The translations under genes and the position numbers were made by a program. The notes beneath the pieces are model-generated. The model was not told the DNA's origin. It did not search any database and was given only the letters and a program-made list of their open reading frames with translations. A stretch of 43,407 nt of DNA from a virus, in the IMG/VR virus record IMGVR_UViG_3300021091_000147, positions 1 to 43,407 of that record. The stretch is one strand, 5' to 3'. Each line of letters starts with the position of its first letter. Within the stretch, counting starts at the first letter, position 1. Shown here piece after piece: positions 1 to 5,232 of this stretch.

Positions 1-94
1 ACGCCTTAGCGGTATTGTAGAGGAACTCGTCGTTCTGAACCCAGAGGGAAGCGTTCCAGGTTTCGTAGTTTGCCCAACCGTTGTAGGTCGTCAT
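1..94 (-). CDS. DUF7249-like phage protein, N-terminal fragment
   Basis: Partial gene running off the left edge; only the first 31 codons are present, starting at ATG 94. The N-terminus contains [18 protein letters not shown], which matches from memory the start of the small phage/bacterial family DUF7249 (NGWxNYETWxxxLW). The function of that family is unknown. No Shine-Dalgarno is visible; the leader shares the ATCAACCAAAC segment seen upstream of the gene at 1518. Confidence 0.7.
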   Translation of the reverse strand, partial: MTTYNGWANYETWNASLWVQNDEFLYNTAKA

Positions 95-141
95 GGGTTG
101 TCTCGTTTGGTTGATGTGGTTAGTCTAGACGGTCTGGAGGG

Positions 142-303
142 TCAGCGACCATCCCAGCAGTCAGTTGTCCAACCGTCACGCTCAGCACGGCGGCGGTCGT
201 AGTCATCAGCATCCATCAGGTCGTCATGCTCGGGCAGCATCCACCCATCGGGGAGGGTCTCGTACTGACCAGTCTGGAAGTTGTAGCGGGTTGTTTTGTT
301 CAT
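142..303 (-). CDS. small acidic hypothetical protein (53 aa)
   Basis: Begins MNKTTRYNF and is rich in Asp and Arg in its C-terminal half (DADDYDRRRAERDGW). I do not recognise a family. The ATG at 303 is chosen because it lies exactly 6 nt downstream of a -10-like CATACT at 310-315, the spacing repeated upstream of three other genes in the first 2 kb; a longer in-frame ORF upstream reads through this promoter and is rejected. Translation would be leaderless. There is no Shine-Dalgarno. Confidence 0.6.
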   Translation of the reverse strand: MNKTTRYNFQTGQYETLPDGWMLPEHDDLMDADDYDRRRAERDGWTTDCWDGR

Positions 304-309
304 GCTGTT

Positions 310-315
310 AGTATG
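310..315 (-). promoter_or_regulatory. promoter -10 (CATACT), leaderless type
   Basis: CATACT followed by six bases (AACAGC) and then ATGAAC of the gene at 303. A 30-nt block containing this box (293-322) is repeated exactly at 1748-1777. No good -35 is visible; the spacer holds CCCC ATCAA GGGG, a short inverted repeat. Confidence 0.55.
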
Positions 316-347
316 GCACCCCTTGATGGGGTTTGGGGGGTTGAGTG

Positions 348-365
348 GACAGTTCGCCAACTGTC
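348..365. repeat. intergenic dyad of the GTGCCA/GACAGTT family
   Basis: Perfect 7-bp inverted repeat GACAGTT / AACTGTC around a 4-nt loop. It overlaps the TGA stop (364-366) of the upstream gene and precedes the promoter at 310. It belongs to a family of at least ten dyads in this window with arms related to CTGTGCCAGTTT. Confidence 0.7.
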
Positions 366-540
366 AGTACAGGATCTGGAGATCGTCCAGGATCACCCCA
401 TCCTTCCGAATCTCAGCGTAGACGAACTCGTCTGCCTTGATGGCGAGCAGGCGCTGCGCCTCTGCCCAGGTCTCGCAGTCCATGGATTCCCAGGGGTCAG
501 AGGGGACGAAGACGGTGAAGCGGGTTTGGTTGTTGTTCAT
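364..540 (-). CDS. small hypothetical protein (58 aa)
   Basis: Begins MNNNQTRFTVFVPSDPW. No recognised domain. Two ATGs lie close together (546 and 540). The one at 540 is chosen because the promoter TATACT (547-552) directly abuts the first ATG, so a transcript starting about 7 nt downstream begins at the second. The stop lies in the dyad at 348-365. No Shine-Dalgarno. Confidence 0.6.
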   Translation of the reverse strand: MNNNQTRFTVFVPSDPWESMDCETWAEAQRLLAIKADEFVYAEIRKDGVILDDLQILY

Positions 541-565
541 GCTCATAGTATAGGGTGCGCTCAGT
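533..565 (-). repeat. 33-nt promoter/start cassette, copy 1
   Basis: Identical over 33 nt to 739-771. In the minus orientation it contains the stop codon of one gene, eight bases (GCGCACCC), TATACT at 547-552, six bases, and the ATGAACAA start of the next gene. The exact identity between unrelated genes indicates duplication of a regulatory module. Confidence 0.8.
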
Positions 566-746
566 TGAACCAGTAGGCGAGGTGTGCCAGTTCCTCTGCC
601 GTCTCCTGCAGGTTGTCAGAGCTCAGACCTGCCAAGATACGCTCGGCATCCTCCTCGGGCACATAGGACAGGTCGCCGTTGATCTCTGCAGCGAGTGCCT
701 CAGCGAGGGAGATGCAGCGGGATTGGAGGTCGGTTGCTTTGTTCAT
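561..746 (-). CDS. small hypothetical protein (61 aa)
   Basis: Begins MNKATDLQSRC; the sequence is helical and acidic (LAEALAAEINGD, PEEDAERILAGLSSDNL) and shows no known motif. The start is set by the -10 TATACT at 753-758, which ends 6 nt before this ATG; the longer upstream in-frame extension would cross the 49-aa gene at 767-916. The stop TGA forms the upstream edge of the next promoter cassette. Confidence 0.65.
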   Translation of the reverse strand: MNKATDLQSRCISLAEALAAEINGDLSYVPEEDAERILAGLSSDNLQETAEELAHLAYWFN

Positions 747-771
747 GCTCATAGTATAGGGTGCGCTCAGT
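739..771 (-). repeat. 33-nt promoter/start cassette, copy 2
   Basis: Exact second copy of 533-565, with TATACT at 753-758 and the ATG at 746. It links the TGA of the 49-aa gene (767-769) to the start of the 61-aa gene. Confidence 0.8.
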
Positions 772-916
772 CCCTCAGGGCGGCGATCTGTGCCACCTTG
801 TCTGCTGTCACACGGTCTAGGGTCTGGGCAAGGGCGAAGACCGATCCTAGGGTCTGGGTGAACATCATTAGAATGCCAGCGACGAGAGCGAAGCGAATCA
901 GGGTTGCAGATTTCAT
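767..916 (-). CDS. small predicted membrane/exported protein (49 aa)
   Basis: Starts MKSATLIRFALVAGILMMF: a basic N-terminus, then a hydrophobic stretch at residues 5-30 ending in an ALA-Q sequence that could be a signal-peptidase site, then a short polar tail. It could be a signal peptide or a single membrane anchor. No Shine-Dalgarno. It lies 36 nt downstream of the 108-aa gene and flush against the 739-771 cassette. Function unknown. Confidence 0.55.
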   Translation of the reverse strand: MKSATLIRFALVAGILMMFTQTLGSVFALAQTLDRVTADKVAQIAALRD

Positions 917-952
917 GATAGCTAGAGGAAGGATTGCAGGGGAAGGGGTAAC

Positions 953-1279
953 CTACCCCAGGCGCATCGATGAGAAGAAAGGCACGACAGATAGACCCTG
1001 TGCAGTGTTCATCTGCAGGAACCAATTCCAGTTCTTCTGGAATACACGATCGCCCACTTCTCCATGCTCGGAGAGAATAGCATTCAGGCGAGATTTGGTG
1101 GTGTTGGACTGCCACCCACCATCAAATAGGCGAATGAAAGTATCACCGATCTCAGCGATCTTGTGCCCGTGAAGGAATACCTTAGCTAGACCATCTTCGT
1201 GCTCGACACGAGTATTGGAAAGACGCCAATCGTTGCCGCTCTTGATAGCAGCATTCATGAGTCGCTCGATCTTACGCAT
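953..1279 (-). CDS. hypothetical protein (108 aa)
   Basis: MRKIERLMNAAIKSGNDW start. The N-terminal half (GKVFLHGHKIAEI-like, followed by LFDGGWQSNTTKSRLNAIL) looks like small phage proteins that carry a TxxTxxRLNAIL-type motif, but I cannot name a family with confidence. A TATAAT box at 1309-1314 lies 29 nt upstream of the ATG. Confidence 0.75.
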   Translation of the reverse strand: MRKIERLMNAAIKSGNDWRLSNTRVEHEDGLAKVFLHGHKIAEIGDTFIRLFDGGWQSNTTKSRLNAILSEHGEVGDRVFQKNWNWFLQMNTAQGLSVVPFFSSMRLG

Positions 1280-1308
1280 GGTTGGGAGTTGTCTGGTGAA
1301 CTGAGAGA

Positions 1309-1314
1309 ATTATA
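1309..1314 (-). promoter_or_regulatory. promoter -10 TATAAT
   Basis: Perfect -10 hexamer 29 nt upstream of ATG 1279, just after the 53-aa gene. The -35 at 17 nt spacing is poor. Confidence 0.5.
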
Positions 1315-1356
1315 GGATGCCCAGGCGGTGCAGTGCCCAGGCATAGACCACTTCGA

Positions 1357-1518
1357 TCACTGGCACTCCTGGTAGGCGTCGTGGACCTTATCCTGTACCA
1401 TGTCAAAGACTGCCTGGTCGATGTGATCTGGGCACTCATCATGGAACATGACGAGATCGAAGAGAACGTCCATCTCTTCACGGGTGAAAGCGGTCAGCAT
1501 GTCGTATCGGTTGTGCAT
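1357..1518 (-). CDS. small acidic hypothetical protein (53 aa)
   Basis: ATG at 1518; the product starts MHNRYDMLTAFTREEMDVLF and is rich in Asp, Glu and His. It is not recognised. It has a well-formed promoter (TTGACC 1563-1568, 17-nt spacer, CATACT 1540-1545). An in-frame ATCAAC sits exactly where the leaderless ATGAAC occurs in sibling cassettes, so the start may have shifted 15 nt downstream after loss of the original ATG. Confidence 0.6.
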   Translation of the reverse strand: MHNRYDMLTAFTREEMDVLFDLVMFHDECPDHIDQAVFDMVQDKVHDAYQECQ

Positions 1519-1539
1519 GGTTGTTTGGTTGATGCTGTT

Positions 1540-1568
1540 AGTATGGCATGGATTGGGGGGAGGGTCAA
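1540..1568 (-). promoter_or_regulatory. sigma70-type promoter TTGACC-17-CATACT
   Basis: -35 TTGACC at 1563-1568, -10 CATACT at 1540-1545, 17-nt spacer. It shares the core at 1532-1548 with the cassettes at 293-322 and 1748-1777. It drives the 53-aa gene at 1518. Confidence 0.65.
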
Positions 1569-1577
1569 CCCCTCGGG

Positions 1578-1595
1578 GACAGTTCGGGGACTGTC
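1578..1595. repeat. intergenic dyad
   Basis: GACAGT / ACTGTC, 6-bp arms around TCGGGG, overlapping the TGA of the 54-aa gene and lying immediately upstream of the promoter at 1540-1568. Confidence 0.6.
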
Positions 1596-1758
1596 ACATG
1601 CCGTTGAGGAAGTCGTGCAGATCCTCGCGGTATTCTGCCTCGGTCTGGTAGACTCGACCGTGGATCTCCCGAGGATAGGTGGCAGTGGCAGCGGGTGCCT
1701 TGCTGGGTTCCTTACCCTGGGAGAGGATCTGAGCGACGTAGGGATTGGTTTTGTTCAT
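1594..1758 (-). CDS. small hypothetical protein (54 aa)
   Basis: MNKTNPYVAQILSQGKEPS start; the C-terminus is YREDLHDFLNGM. Not recognised. ATG 1758 lies 6 nt after CATACT (1765-1770), the same leaderless arrangement as at 303, 540 and 746, and is preferred to a longer in-frame extension through the promoter. Confidence 0.6.
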   Translation of the reverse strand: MNKTNPYVAQILSQGKEPSKAPAATATYPREIHGRVYQTEAEYREDLHDFLNGM

Positions 1759-1777
1759 GCTGTTAGTATGGCACCCC
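1748..1777 (-). repeat. 30-nt promoter/start cassette (leaderless type)
   Basis: Exact copy of 293-322; it contains CATACT (1765-1770) and ATGAACAAAAC. The two downstream genes are otherwise unrelated beyond the first codons. Confidence 0.75.
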
Positions 1778-1802
1778 CTGGGGCAGTTTGGGGCAGTTGG
1801 TG

Positions 1803-1823
1803 GACAGTGCCTCAACTGGCACA
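1803..1823. repeat. degenerate intergenic dyad
   Basis: On the minus strand GTGCC AGTTGA GGCAC, with the half-sites CTGTGCCAGTT and ACTGTCC. It sits between the 36-aa gene and the 1748-1777 promoter. Confidence 0.45.
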
Positions 1824-1837
1824 GCCGCGGCCGCGGC
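1824..1837. other. 14-bp perfect GC palindrome
   Basis: GCCGCGGCCGCGGC, a perfect 14-bp palindrome that contains a NotI site and two SacII sites, in the 3' region just beyond the stop of the 36-aa gene. It stands out against the surrounding base composition. Confidence 0.8.
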
Positions 1838-1843
1838 AAAGTG

Positions 1844-1954
1844 TTAGCTACCCTCTAAACATGCCCCCACAAACAACAGCGACAACCAGCAAATCTTAAA
1901 GACCTTGAATCTCCTTGTCTTAGTCCACTTTGGTGCCTTGGTGCGTCTTGCCAT
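1844..1954 (-). CDS. small membrane protein or lipoprotein (36 aa)
   Basis: MARRTKAPKWTKTRRFKVFK, then a hydrophobic run ICWLSLLFVGACLEGS. A strongly basic N-terminus followed by a membrane segment; LFVGAC fits a lipobox (V-G-A-C), but only four residues follow the Cys. It could equally be a single-span membrane peptide. It has its own promoter at 1977-2006. Confidence 0.5.
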   Translation of the reverse strand: MARRTKAPKWTKTRRFKVFKICWLSLLFVGACLEGS

Positions 1955-1976
1955 GGAAATGTAGAGATGAAGATCG

Positions 1977-2006
1977 ACTGTAGCATGAACCCCTAGGGGT
2001 TGTCAA
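1977..2006 (-). promoter_or_regulatory. promoter TTGACA-18-TACAGT with palindromic spacer
   Basis: Perfect -35 TTGACA (2001-2006), overlapping the TGA of the upstream gene, with a -10-like TACAGT at 1977-1982. Positions 1989-2002 form the perfect 14-bp palindrome AACCCCTAGGGGTT between the two boxes, in operator position. Confidence 0.55.
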
Positions 2007-2236
2007 CTCACCGAATCGATCAACTCTTCTACAACTTCCTCATCATACACACAGAACACCTCTTCTAAGATTTCGTTCGGTCCCTGAATGATAAGATTCT
2101 CCGTGATGGTATCAAACACAAACTGCATCAAAGATTTCGGGTCCATGTCATCGATGATACGCTCAGCGTAAGCATCAACGAACTCACGAATCTGCTCGCT
2201 GTTCAGTGAATCAAACTTGGTGTAAAGATCGCTCAT
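2003..2236 (-). CDS. acidic hypothetical protein (77 aa)
   Basis: MSDLYTKFDSLNSEQIREF start; acidic and helical, ending DEEVVEELIDSVS. ATG 2236 lies 4 nt after the stop of the upstream gene, so it is the last gene of a three-gene unit (2759 to 2003). No known domain. Confidence 0.7.
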   Translation of the reverse strand: MSDLYTKFDSLNSEQIREFVDAYAERIIDDMDPKSLMQFVFDTITENLIIQGPNEILEEVFCVYDEEVVEELIDSVS

Positions 2237-2240
2237 GGTT

Positions 2241-2441
2241 TCAGTTAAGAATGTGACGGTAATCGATGGACTTGATGCACCAACCTGTCCACGAAGTGAT
2301 CTCCTCGATGAGATCATCTTCGTCATCTGCCTCCCAGATGTGTCCTACTGTATCGTCGATGATGTCATTCATCTCAGCATCTGTGATCTCATCTTCAGAT
2401 CCAGTGAAATCATACTCAATCGCAGTGACTTGGAATTGCAT
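2241..2441 (-). CDS. acidic hypothetical protein (66 aa)
   Basis: MQFQVTAIEYDFTGSEDEIT start; the central part is rich in Asp/Glu (EADDEDDLIEEITSWTGW). Phage proteins of this form (QVxxIEYDF..D) are common in cyanophages, but I know no function. It lies 3 nt after the DUF3574-like gene. Confidence 0.7.
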   Translation of the reverse strand: MQFQVTAIEYDFTGSEDEITDAEMNDIIDDTVGHIWEADDEDDLIEEITSWTGWCIKSIDYRHILN

Positions 2442-2444
2442 GGT

Positions 2445-2759
2445 TCAGGCGAACACGAGATCGGAAACTTGTGTGGTGGTAAGCATAACTGCCTCCTGAC
2501 GGAATTGGCGCTTCCACTCATCACCAACTGCCTTGAGATTGTCGATCATAGCTATGCTGGCGATCGAACGCTCGTCAACAGTAACGCTGATGATCTTGGT
2601 CTCTTCGATCTCACCTTTCCAGATACCGATGCCATCTTGAATGGTGCAGCATGGCATGAGCAGGCATACAGTATCCTGCAGGAATTGCTTCCACATCTGC
2701 TCAGTAACTTTGCCAGCGTCGGGGATGTTGCGACCGAGGTGAAGCGTGTGGGTTTGCAT
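2445..2759 (-). CDS. DUF3574-like protein (104 aa)
   Basis: The sequence fits my memory of the DUF3574 pattern along its length: LHLGRNIP near the start, VTEQMWKQFLQDTV, a central GIGIWKG, ETKIISVTV, and near the end KAVGDEWKRQFRQEAVM (family: YKxRFRQExV). The family's biochemical role is unknown. It heads a three-gene unit and has a promoter-like AATACT at 2782-2787, 22 nt upstream, with TAGACT as a possible -35 at 17 nt. Confidence 0.7.
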   Translation of the reverse strand: MQTHTLHLGRNIPDAGKVTEQMWKQFLQDTVCLLMPCCTIQDGIGIWKGEIEETKIISVTVDERSIASIAMIDNLKAVGDEWKRQFRQEAVMLTTTQVSDLVFA

Positions 2760-2781
2760 GTCGTTTCGTTTGGTATGCCTT

Positions 2782-2810
2782 AGTATTGCACCGATCAGGG
2801 GGGAAGTCTA
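2782..2810 (-). promoter_or_regulatory. promoter TAGACT-17-AATACT
   Basis: -10 AATACT at 2782-2787 and -35-like TAGACT 17 nt further upstream. It lies between the dyad at 2817-2842 and the DUF3574-like gene. The leader contains CCAAACGAAAC, similar to the leaders of the genes at 94 and 1518. Confidence 0.45.
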
Positions 2811-2816
2811 GGGGGT

Positions 2817-2842
2817 CTGTGCCACTTCCTAAACTGTCACAG
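2817..2842. repeat. intergenic dyad CTGTG..CACAG
   Basis: 26-nt imperfect dyad (+ strand CTGTGCCACTT ... AACTGTCACAG) with the TAG stop of the 58-aa gene (2829-2831) inside it. One arm carries GTGCCAC and the other, on the opposite strand, GTGACAG. Confidence 0.65.
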
Positions 2843-3005
2843 CTGGCGGCACAAGATCGACCGAGATCTTTTTAATATTCAAACCACACAATTGGTTGTA
2901 GACACGCTTGCTGATAACATCGCAGGCATTCTTTAACTTTGAACGCTCATACCATATGGTACACAAACCGTCGTAAGTTTCAACCCGAATGCGAACGTCT
3001 TTCAT
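2829..3005 (-). CDS. small hypothetical protein (58 aa)
   Basis: ATG 3005; starts MKDVRIRVETYDGLCTIWYE and ends LVPPAVTV. Mixed alpha/beta composition, no known motif. The last codons and stop are part of the dyad at 2817-2842. Confidence 0.65.
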   Translation of the reverse strand: MKDVRIRVETYDGLCTIWYERSKLKNACDVISKRVYNQLCGLNIKKISVDLVPPAVTV

Positions 3006-3049
3006 GGAATTCTTTAGAACACGTATACATTACCTGATCATGAGCATCA

Positions 3050-3088
3050 AACAACAAACCCTGTGCCAGTTCGAAAAGTGGCACAGGG
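3050..3088 (-). terminator. Rho-independent terminator of the dyad family
   Basis: Perfect 10-bp stem (3059-3068 with 3079-3088; CCCTGTGCCA / TGGCACAGGG) around a 10-nt loop. On the minus strand it is followed by TTTGTTGTTT, so it should terminate transcripts of the genes at 3131-3506. It is the most complete member of the CTGTGCCA dyad family. Confidence 0.8.
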
Positions 3089-3130
3089 GCTATTGCAATA
3101 TTCAGTTGGATATGTAAGGGTAGATAAGTG

Positions 3131-3334
3131 TTAGGAACTCACACCGACTTCGTAACACAAACCCTCCAGAACATAGTACTGGCAAAGTAACTCAAACTCA
3201 GGGTATGAGTTAACTAGATCGGTGTCCAGCAGATGCTGCACCAGATCTATACTTTCCTCAGTATCTAGACCAACATCAGTATACTTTTCGATGAGCACCT
3301 GGTACTTATCGAAATAGGGTGATTCACTCTTCAT
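3131..3334 (-). CDS. hypothetical protein (67 aa)
   Basis: MKSESPYFDKYQVLIEKY start; acidic and helical (DTEESIDLVQHLLDTD). ATG 3334 overlaps the end of the preceding gene by 11 nt, suggesting translational coupling. The terminator at 3050-3088 follows. Confidence 0.7.
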   Translation of the reverse strand: MKSESPYFDKYQVLIEKYTDVGLDTEESIDLVQHLLDTDLVNSYPEFELLCQYYVLEGLCYEVGVSS

Positions 3335-3506
3335 AGCTATAATCATCCTCATCGAAGTCTAGATCAACATTCTTAATCCTCTTAGAGTTACTTACCCTAT
3401 CTAAGTAACCACTCTGAGCAAGATCGAGATAGTTAGCATACTCTTTCTTCTTCTGAGAAAAGGAAGAGTTTCTACCTTTTCCACGATTATTCCAGGTTTT
3501 AGCCAT
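3324..3506 (-). CDS. hypothetical protein (60 aa)
   Basis: MAKTWNNRGKGRNSSFSQKKK: a strongly basic N-terminal half with an acidic tail (DLDFDEDDYSYEE). This bipolar composition suggests nucleic-acid binding, but no fold is recognised. It lies 25 nt after the KTSC-like gene. Confidence 0.65.
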   Translation of the reverse strand: MAKTWNNRGKGRNSSFSQKKKEYANYLDLAQSGYLDRVSNSKRIKNVDLDFDEDDYSYEE

Positions 3507-3531
3507 TTTTGTTAGTTTTAGCCTTTTTTGA

Positions 3532-3792
3532 TCAGTTTACAGTTTTTTGCAGTAAATCTCCGTTTTTCAGAGATTCGTTATAAAATTTCCCAAGTGAAAA
3601 ACTTTCAGGATCTTTCTGCAATTCTTCCAGCTTTGTCACAAGCTTAGAACTTGCAGGCTTCCAAGTAAACTCGTAGGTCTTGTCGTTTCCTACAAATTGT
3701 ACGGTAACGTTGGAACCTTGCACTGTTACGTAATCGATGGCAGAGCTGACTCCTGTGAAGTCAAACTCGTAGGTTTTAGCAGTTCTGGGCAT
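3532..3792 (-). CDS. KTSC-like protein (86 aa)
   Basis: Central segment VTVQFVGNDKTYEFTW followed, after a helix, by SLGKFYNESLKNGD. This resembles the KTSC pattern (xLxVxFxxGxxYxYxxV ... SxGxxFNxxIK). Related domains occur as C-terminal modules on lysyl-tRNA synthetases and as small stand-alone phage proteins; the function is unknown. A TATAAT at 3817-3822 is upstream. Confidence 0.5.
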   Translation of the reverse strand: MPRTAKTYEFDFTGVSSAIDYVTVQGSNVTVQFVGNDKTYEFTWKPASSKLVTKLEELQKDPESFSLGKFYNESLKNGDLLQKTVN

Positions 3793-3816
3793 CTCTCTTC
3801 AGATGTGTACGAAGTA

Positions 3817-3822
3817 ATTATA
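3817..3822 (-). promoter_or_regulatory. promoter -10 TATAAT
   Basis: Perfect -10 box 24 nt upstream of ATG 3792, preceded by a CTCCGAG direct repeat (two copies between 3832 and 3849) and by the dyad at 3852-3877. Confidence 0.55.
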
Positions 3823-3851
3823 AGGGCAGCACTCGGAGAATCTCGGAGACC

Positions 3852-3877
3852 CTGTGACAGTTCAGAAAGTGTCACAG
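3852..3877. repeat. intergenic dyad CTGTGACA..TGTCACAG
   Basis: Perfect 8-bp arms 3852-3859 / 3870-3877 with a loop GTTCAGAAAG that resembles the loop of the terminator at 3059-3088 (GTTCGAAAAG). It lies in a gene-free stretch upstream of the 3817 promoter. Confidence 0.75.
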
Positions 3878-4081
3878 TACTGCTTGACTTTTCGATAGAC
3901 TTCGGGCTTAGATACCAAAGCACTCGAAGGATCTCACGGAGAAGTGCAGGCACCTAGACAATCTCAAACGTCTCCGCTACTTAGCTCACACAACTACATT
4001 TTTTAGCACGTTTTTTAATTCTCAATAATATAACCTAATTGAGAATCAATAAGAGTCTTTATTGAGACTCAATAAGCGCAT
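3878..4081. other. gene-free stretch with nested palindromes
   Basis: Together with 3793-3877 this makes 289 nt without a supportable gene. It holds a cluster of TTGAG/CTCAA palindromes: ATTCTCAAT (4018-4026) pairs with ATTGAGAAT (4038-4046), and ATTGAGACTCAAT (4061-4073) is itself palindromic. 4038-4053 and 4061-4076 are direct repeats with one mismatch, 23 nt apart. It could be operator sites or an untranslated RNA; no ATG-initiated ORF of useful length is seen. Confidence 0.6.
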
Positions 4082-4681
4082 TTACTGAGAACGCCTCCGC
4101 AAATAGTCCAGAATGAGACTAAATCTCTCCGCGTTCCCATGGTTTACGACTCTATGCAAGCTACCAGAGGTAAAACAACAGAGCTTTCCTTCTACTTGTA
4201 CTCTAGATTCGTTCTTCAGTTCAAGTATACTCTCACCTGTAGATTCTACTGGTAACTGTACTCTCACGTTAATAACATCAGGACCTGGTTCAGGATCATA
4301 GTGCCAACCTAACGATGCTGACGGATACAATACAGTAAAACCACTATACGTTAATGCTTCAATCTCTTTCAGTATTCTACATGTCTTAGGCATGTGTACT
4401 GCATTAGGATTGAATACATCACCTTGAAAGTATAATGGTGCTAGACCCCATTTCGTATCGTTATTGACTTTAGGTGCAGTGAAGTAAGACATATGATTAA
4501 TTTCATATCCTTGACCTTCATTCCCTATAGTCTGTGCTTGATAGGATGTGAAATCACGAAACTCTATCTTGTCTTTTGCTTGTTGCCATTCCTTCTGAAT
4601 AACAGGGAATAGTTGTTCTAACAGATAGAGTTTCGGGTGTACATCTTCAGGTCGTAAGAAGGTGCTTTGTGGTTGTACCAT
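4082..4681 (-). CDS. aspartyl/asparaginyl beta-hydroxylase-like 2OG oxygenase (199 aa)
   Basis: Predicted Fe(II)/2-oxoglutarate-dependent hydroxylase of the AspH cupin type. The H-x-D motif is H127-D129 in LGWHYDPEPG, the distal His is H176 (GSLHRVVNHG), and R186 in NAERFSLILD would bind 2-oxoglutarate. ATG 4681 is chosen because from there the N-terminus (STFLRPEDVHPKL) aligns with that of the second AspH-like protein at 25201-25881 (RFFTLEEINPGL); upstream in-frame ATGs would overlap the 64-aa gene more. Substrate unknown: a protein side chain or a small molecule are both possible. Confidence 0.8.
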   Translation of the reverse strand: MVQPQSTFLRPEDVHPKLYLLEQLFPVIQKEWQQAKDKIEFRDFTSYQAQTIGNEGQGYEINHMSYFTAPKVNNDTKWGLAPLYFQGDVFNPNAVHMPKTCRILKEIEALTYSGFTVLYPSASLGWHYDPEPGPDVINVRVQLPVESTGESILELKNESRVQVEGKLCCFTSGSLHRVVNHGNAERFSLILDYLRRRSQ

Positions 4682-4841
4682 ATTGAGAATAAAGCTTGGC
4701 ATCGTTGATTGCTTGCTGGTCATTATTGAATGGACCATAGGACAGCTCTTCGACACCATCATAGGACCAATAGATACCCTTCCTCTTCTTGAAGATGTTA
4801 ATGGTCAATTCTTTGTCTAGAGCAGTAATGATGGTTTTCAT
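4647..4841 (-). CDS. small hypothetical protein (64 aa)
   Basis: MKTIITALDKELTINIFKKRKGIYWSYDG-type start (residue runs shortened here). Beta-rich N-terminal half, ending with a helix DQQAINDAKLYSQYG. Its 3' end overlaps the AspH-like gene by 35 nt. Not recognised. Confidence 0.65.
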   Translation of the reverse strand: MKTIITALDKELTINIFKKRKGIYWSYDGVEELSYGPFNNDQQAINDAKLYSQYGTTTKHLLTT

Positions 4842-4859
4842 GAGAATACAGGATGAAGT

Positions 4860-5015
4860 TCAGTGTGAATAACTTTTGAGTCGTGCTGGCGGATTTGTTC
4901 TTCGTAATGGGATGCATCCTCTAGAGAAAAGAAGATCAATTTCTGCGTACTGATCTTTGAGTGTTTCTTCTTCCTCTTCAAGATAACGGCATACTTCATG
5001 ATAGATGTCGTACAT
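4860..5015 (-). CDS. small hypothetical protein (51 aa)
   Basis: MYDIYHEVCRYLEEEEETLK start: an acidic helix, then FSRGCIPLRRTNPPARLKS. ATG 5015 lies 13 nt after the preceding stop. A longer version from ATG 5090 would overlap the upstream gene by 62 nt and cannot be excluded. Confidence 0.55.
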   Translation of the reverse strand: MYDIYHEVCRYLEEEEETLKDQYAEIDLLFSRGCIPLRRTNPPARLKSYSH

Positions 5016-5028
5016 GGGATACGGATAA

Positions 5029-5232
5029 CTATTTGTCCAGCCCGTGAATGCTGTTCCAGTGTTCACGAAAGACGAGGGGTAATGAGCCATTATTCAGACG
5101 TAGGACGATGTACTTGTGATCGATGTGATTGATGGTACAGGTGTAACCTTTCCATTCTACAATTTGCCCTTCATGAAAGGGGTTCAGGTTCTTTTCGGTT
5201 GTATTCGAGGGAGAGCTGTCGCTTGTACTCAT
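5029..5232 (-). CDS. small hypothetical protein, SH3-like (67 aa)
   Basis: From about residue 20 the pattern GQIVEWKGYTCTINHIDHKY followed by IVLRLNNGSLPLVFRE suggests a small SH3-like beta barrel. The N-terminus is Ser/Thr-rich and overlaps the upstream gene by 62 nt, so the start may be mis-set. Confidence 0.55.
   Translation of the reverse strand: MSTSDSSPSNTTEKNLNPFHEGQIVEWKGYTCTINHIDHKYIVLRLNNGSLPLVFREHWNSIHGLDK

Noticed and set aside
555-1172. 205-codon plus-strand open frame
   Set aside because: It runs antisense through four minus-strand genes and the duplicated promoter modules; its product repeats FVHAHSIGCAQ only because the 33-nt cassette is duplicated.
1272-1481. 69-codon minus-strand frame
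   Set aside because: It overlaps the better supported 53-aa gene (1357-1518) with promoter and would read through the promoter of the 108-aa gene.
4018-4046. ATTCTCAAT/ATTGAGAAT stem as an intrinsic terminator
   Set aside because: It is AT-rich and not followed by a U-tract on the transcribed (minus) strand.
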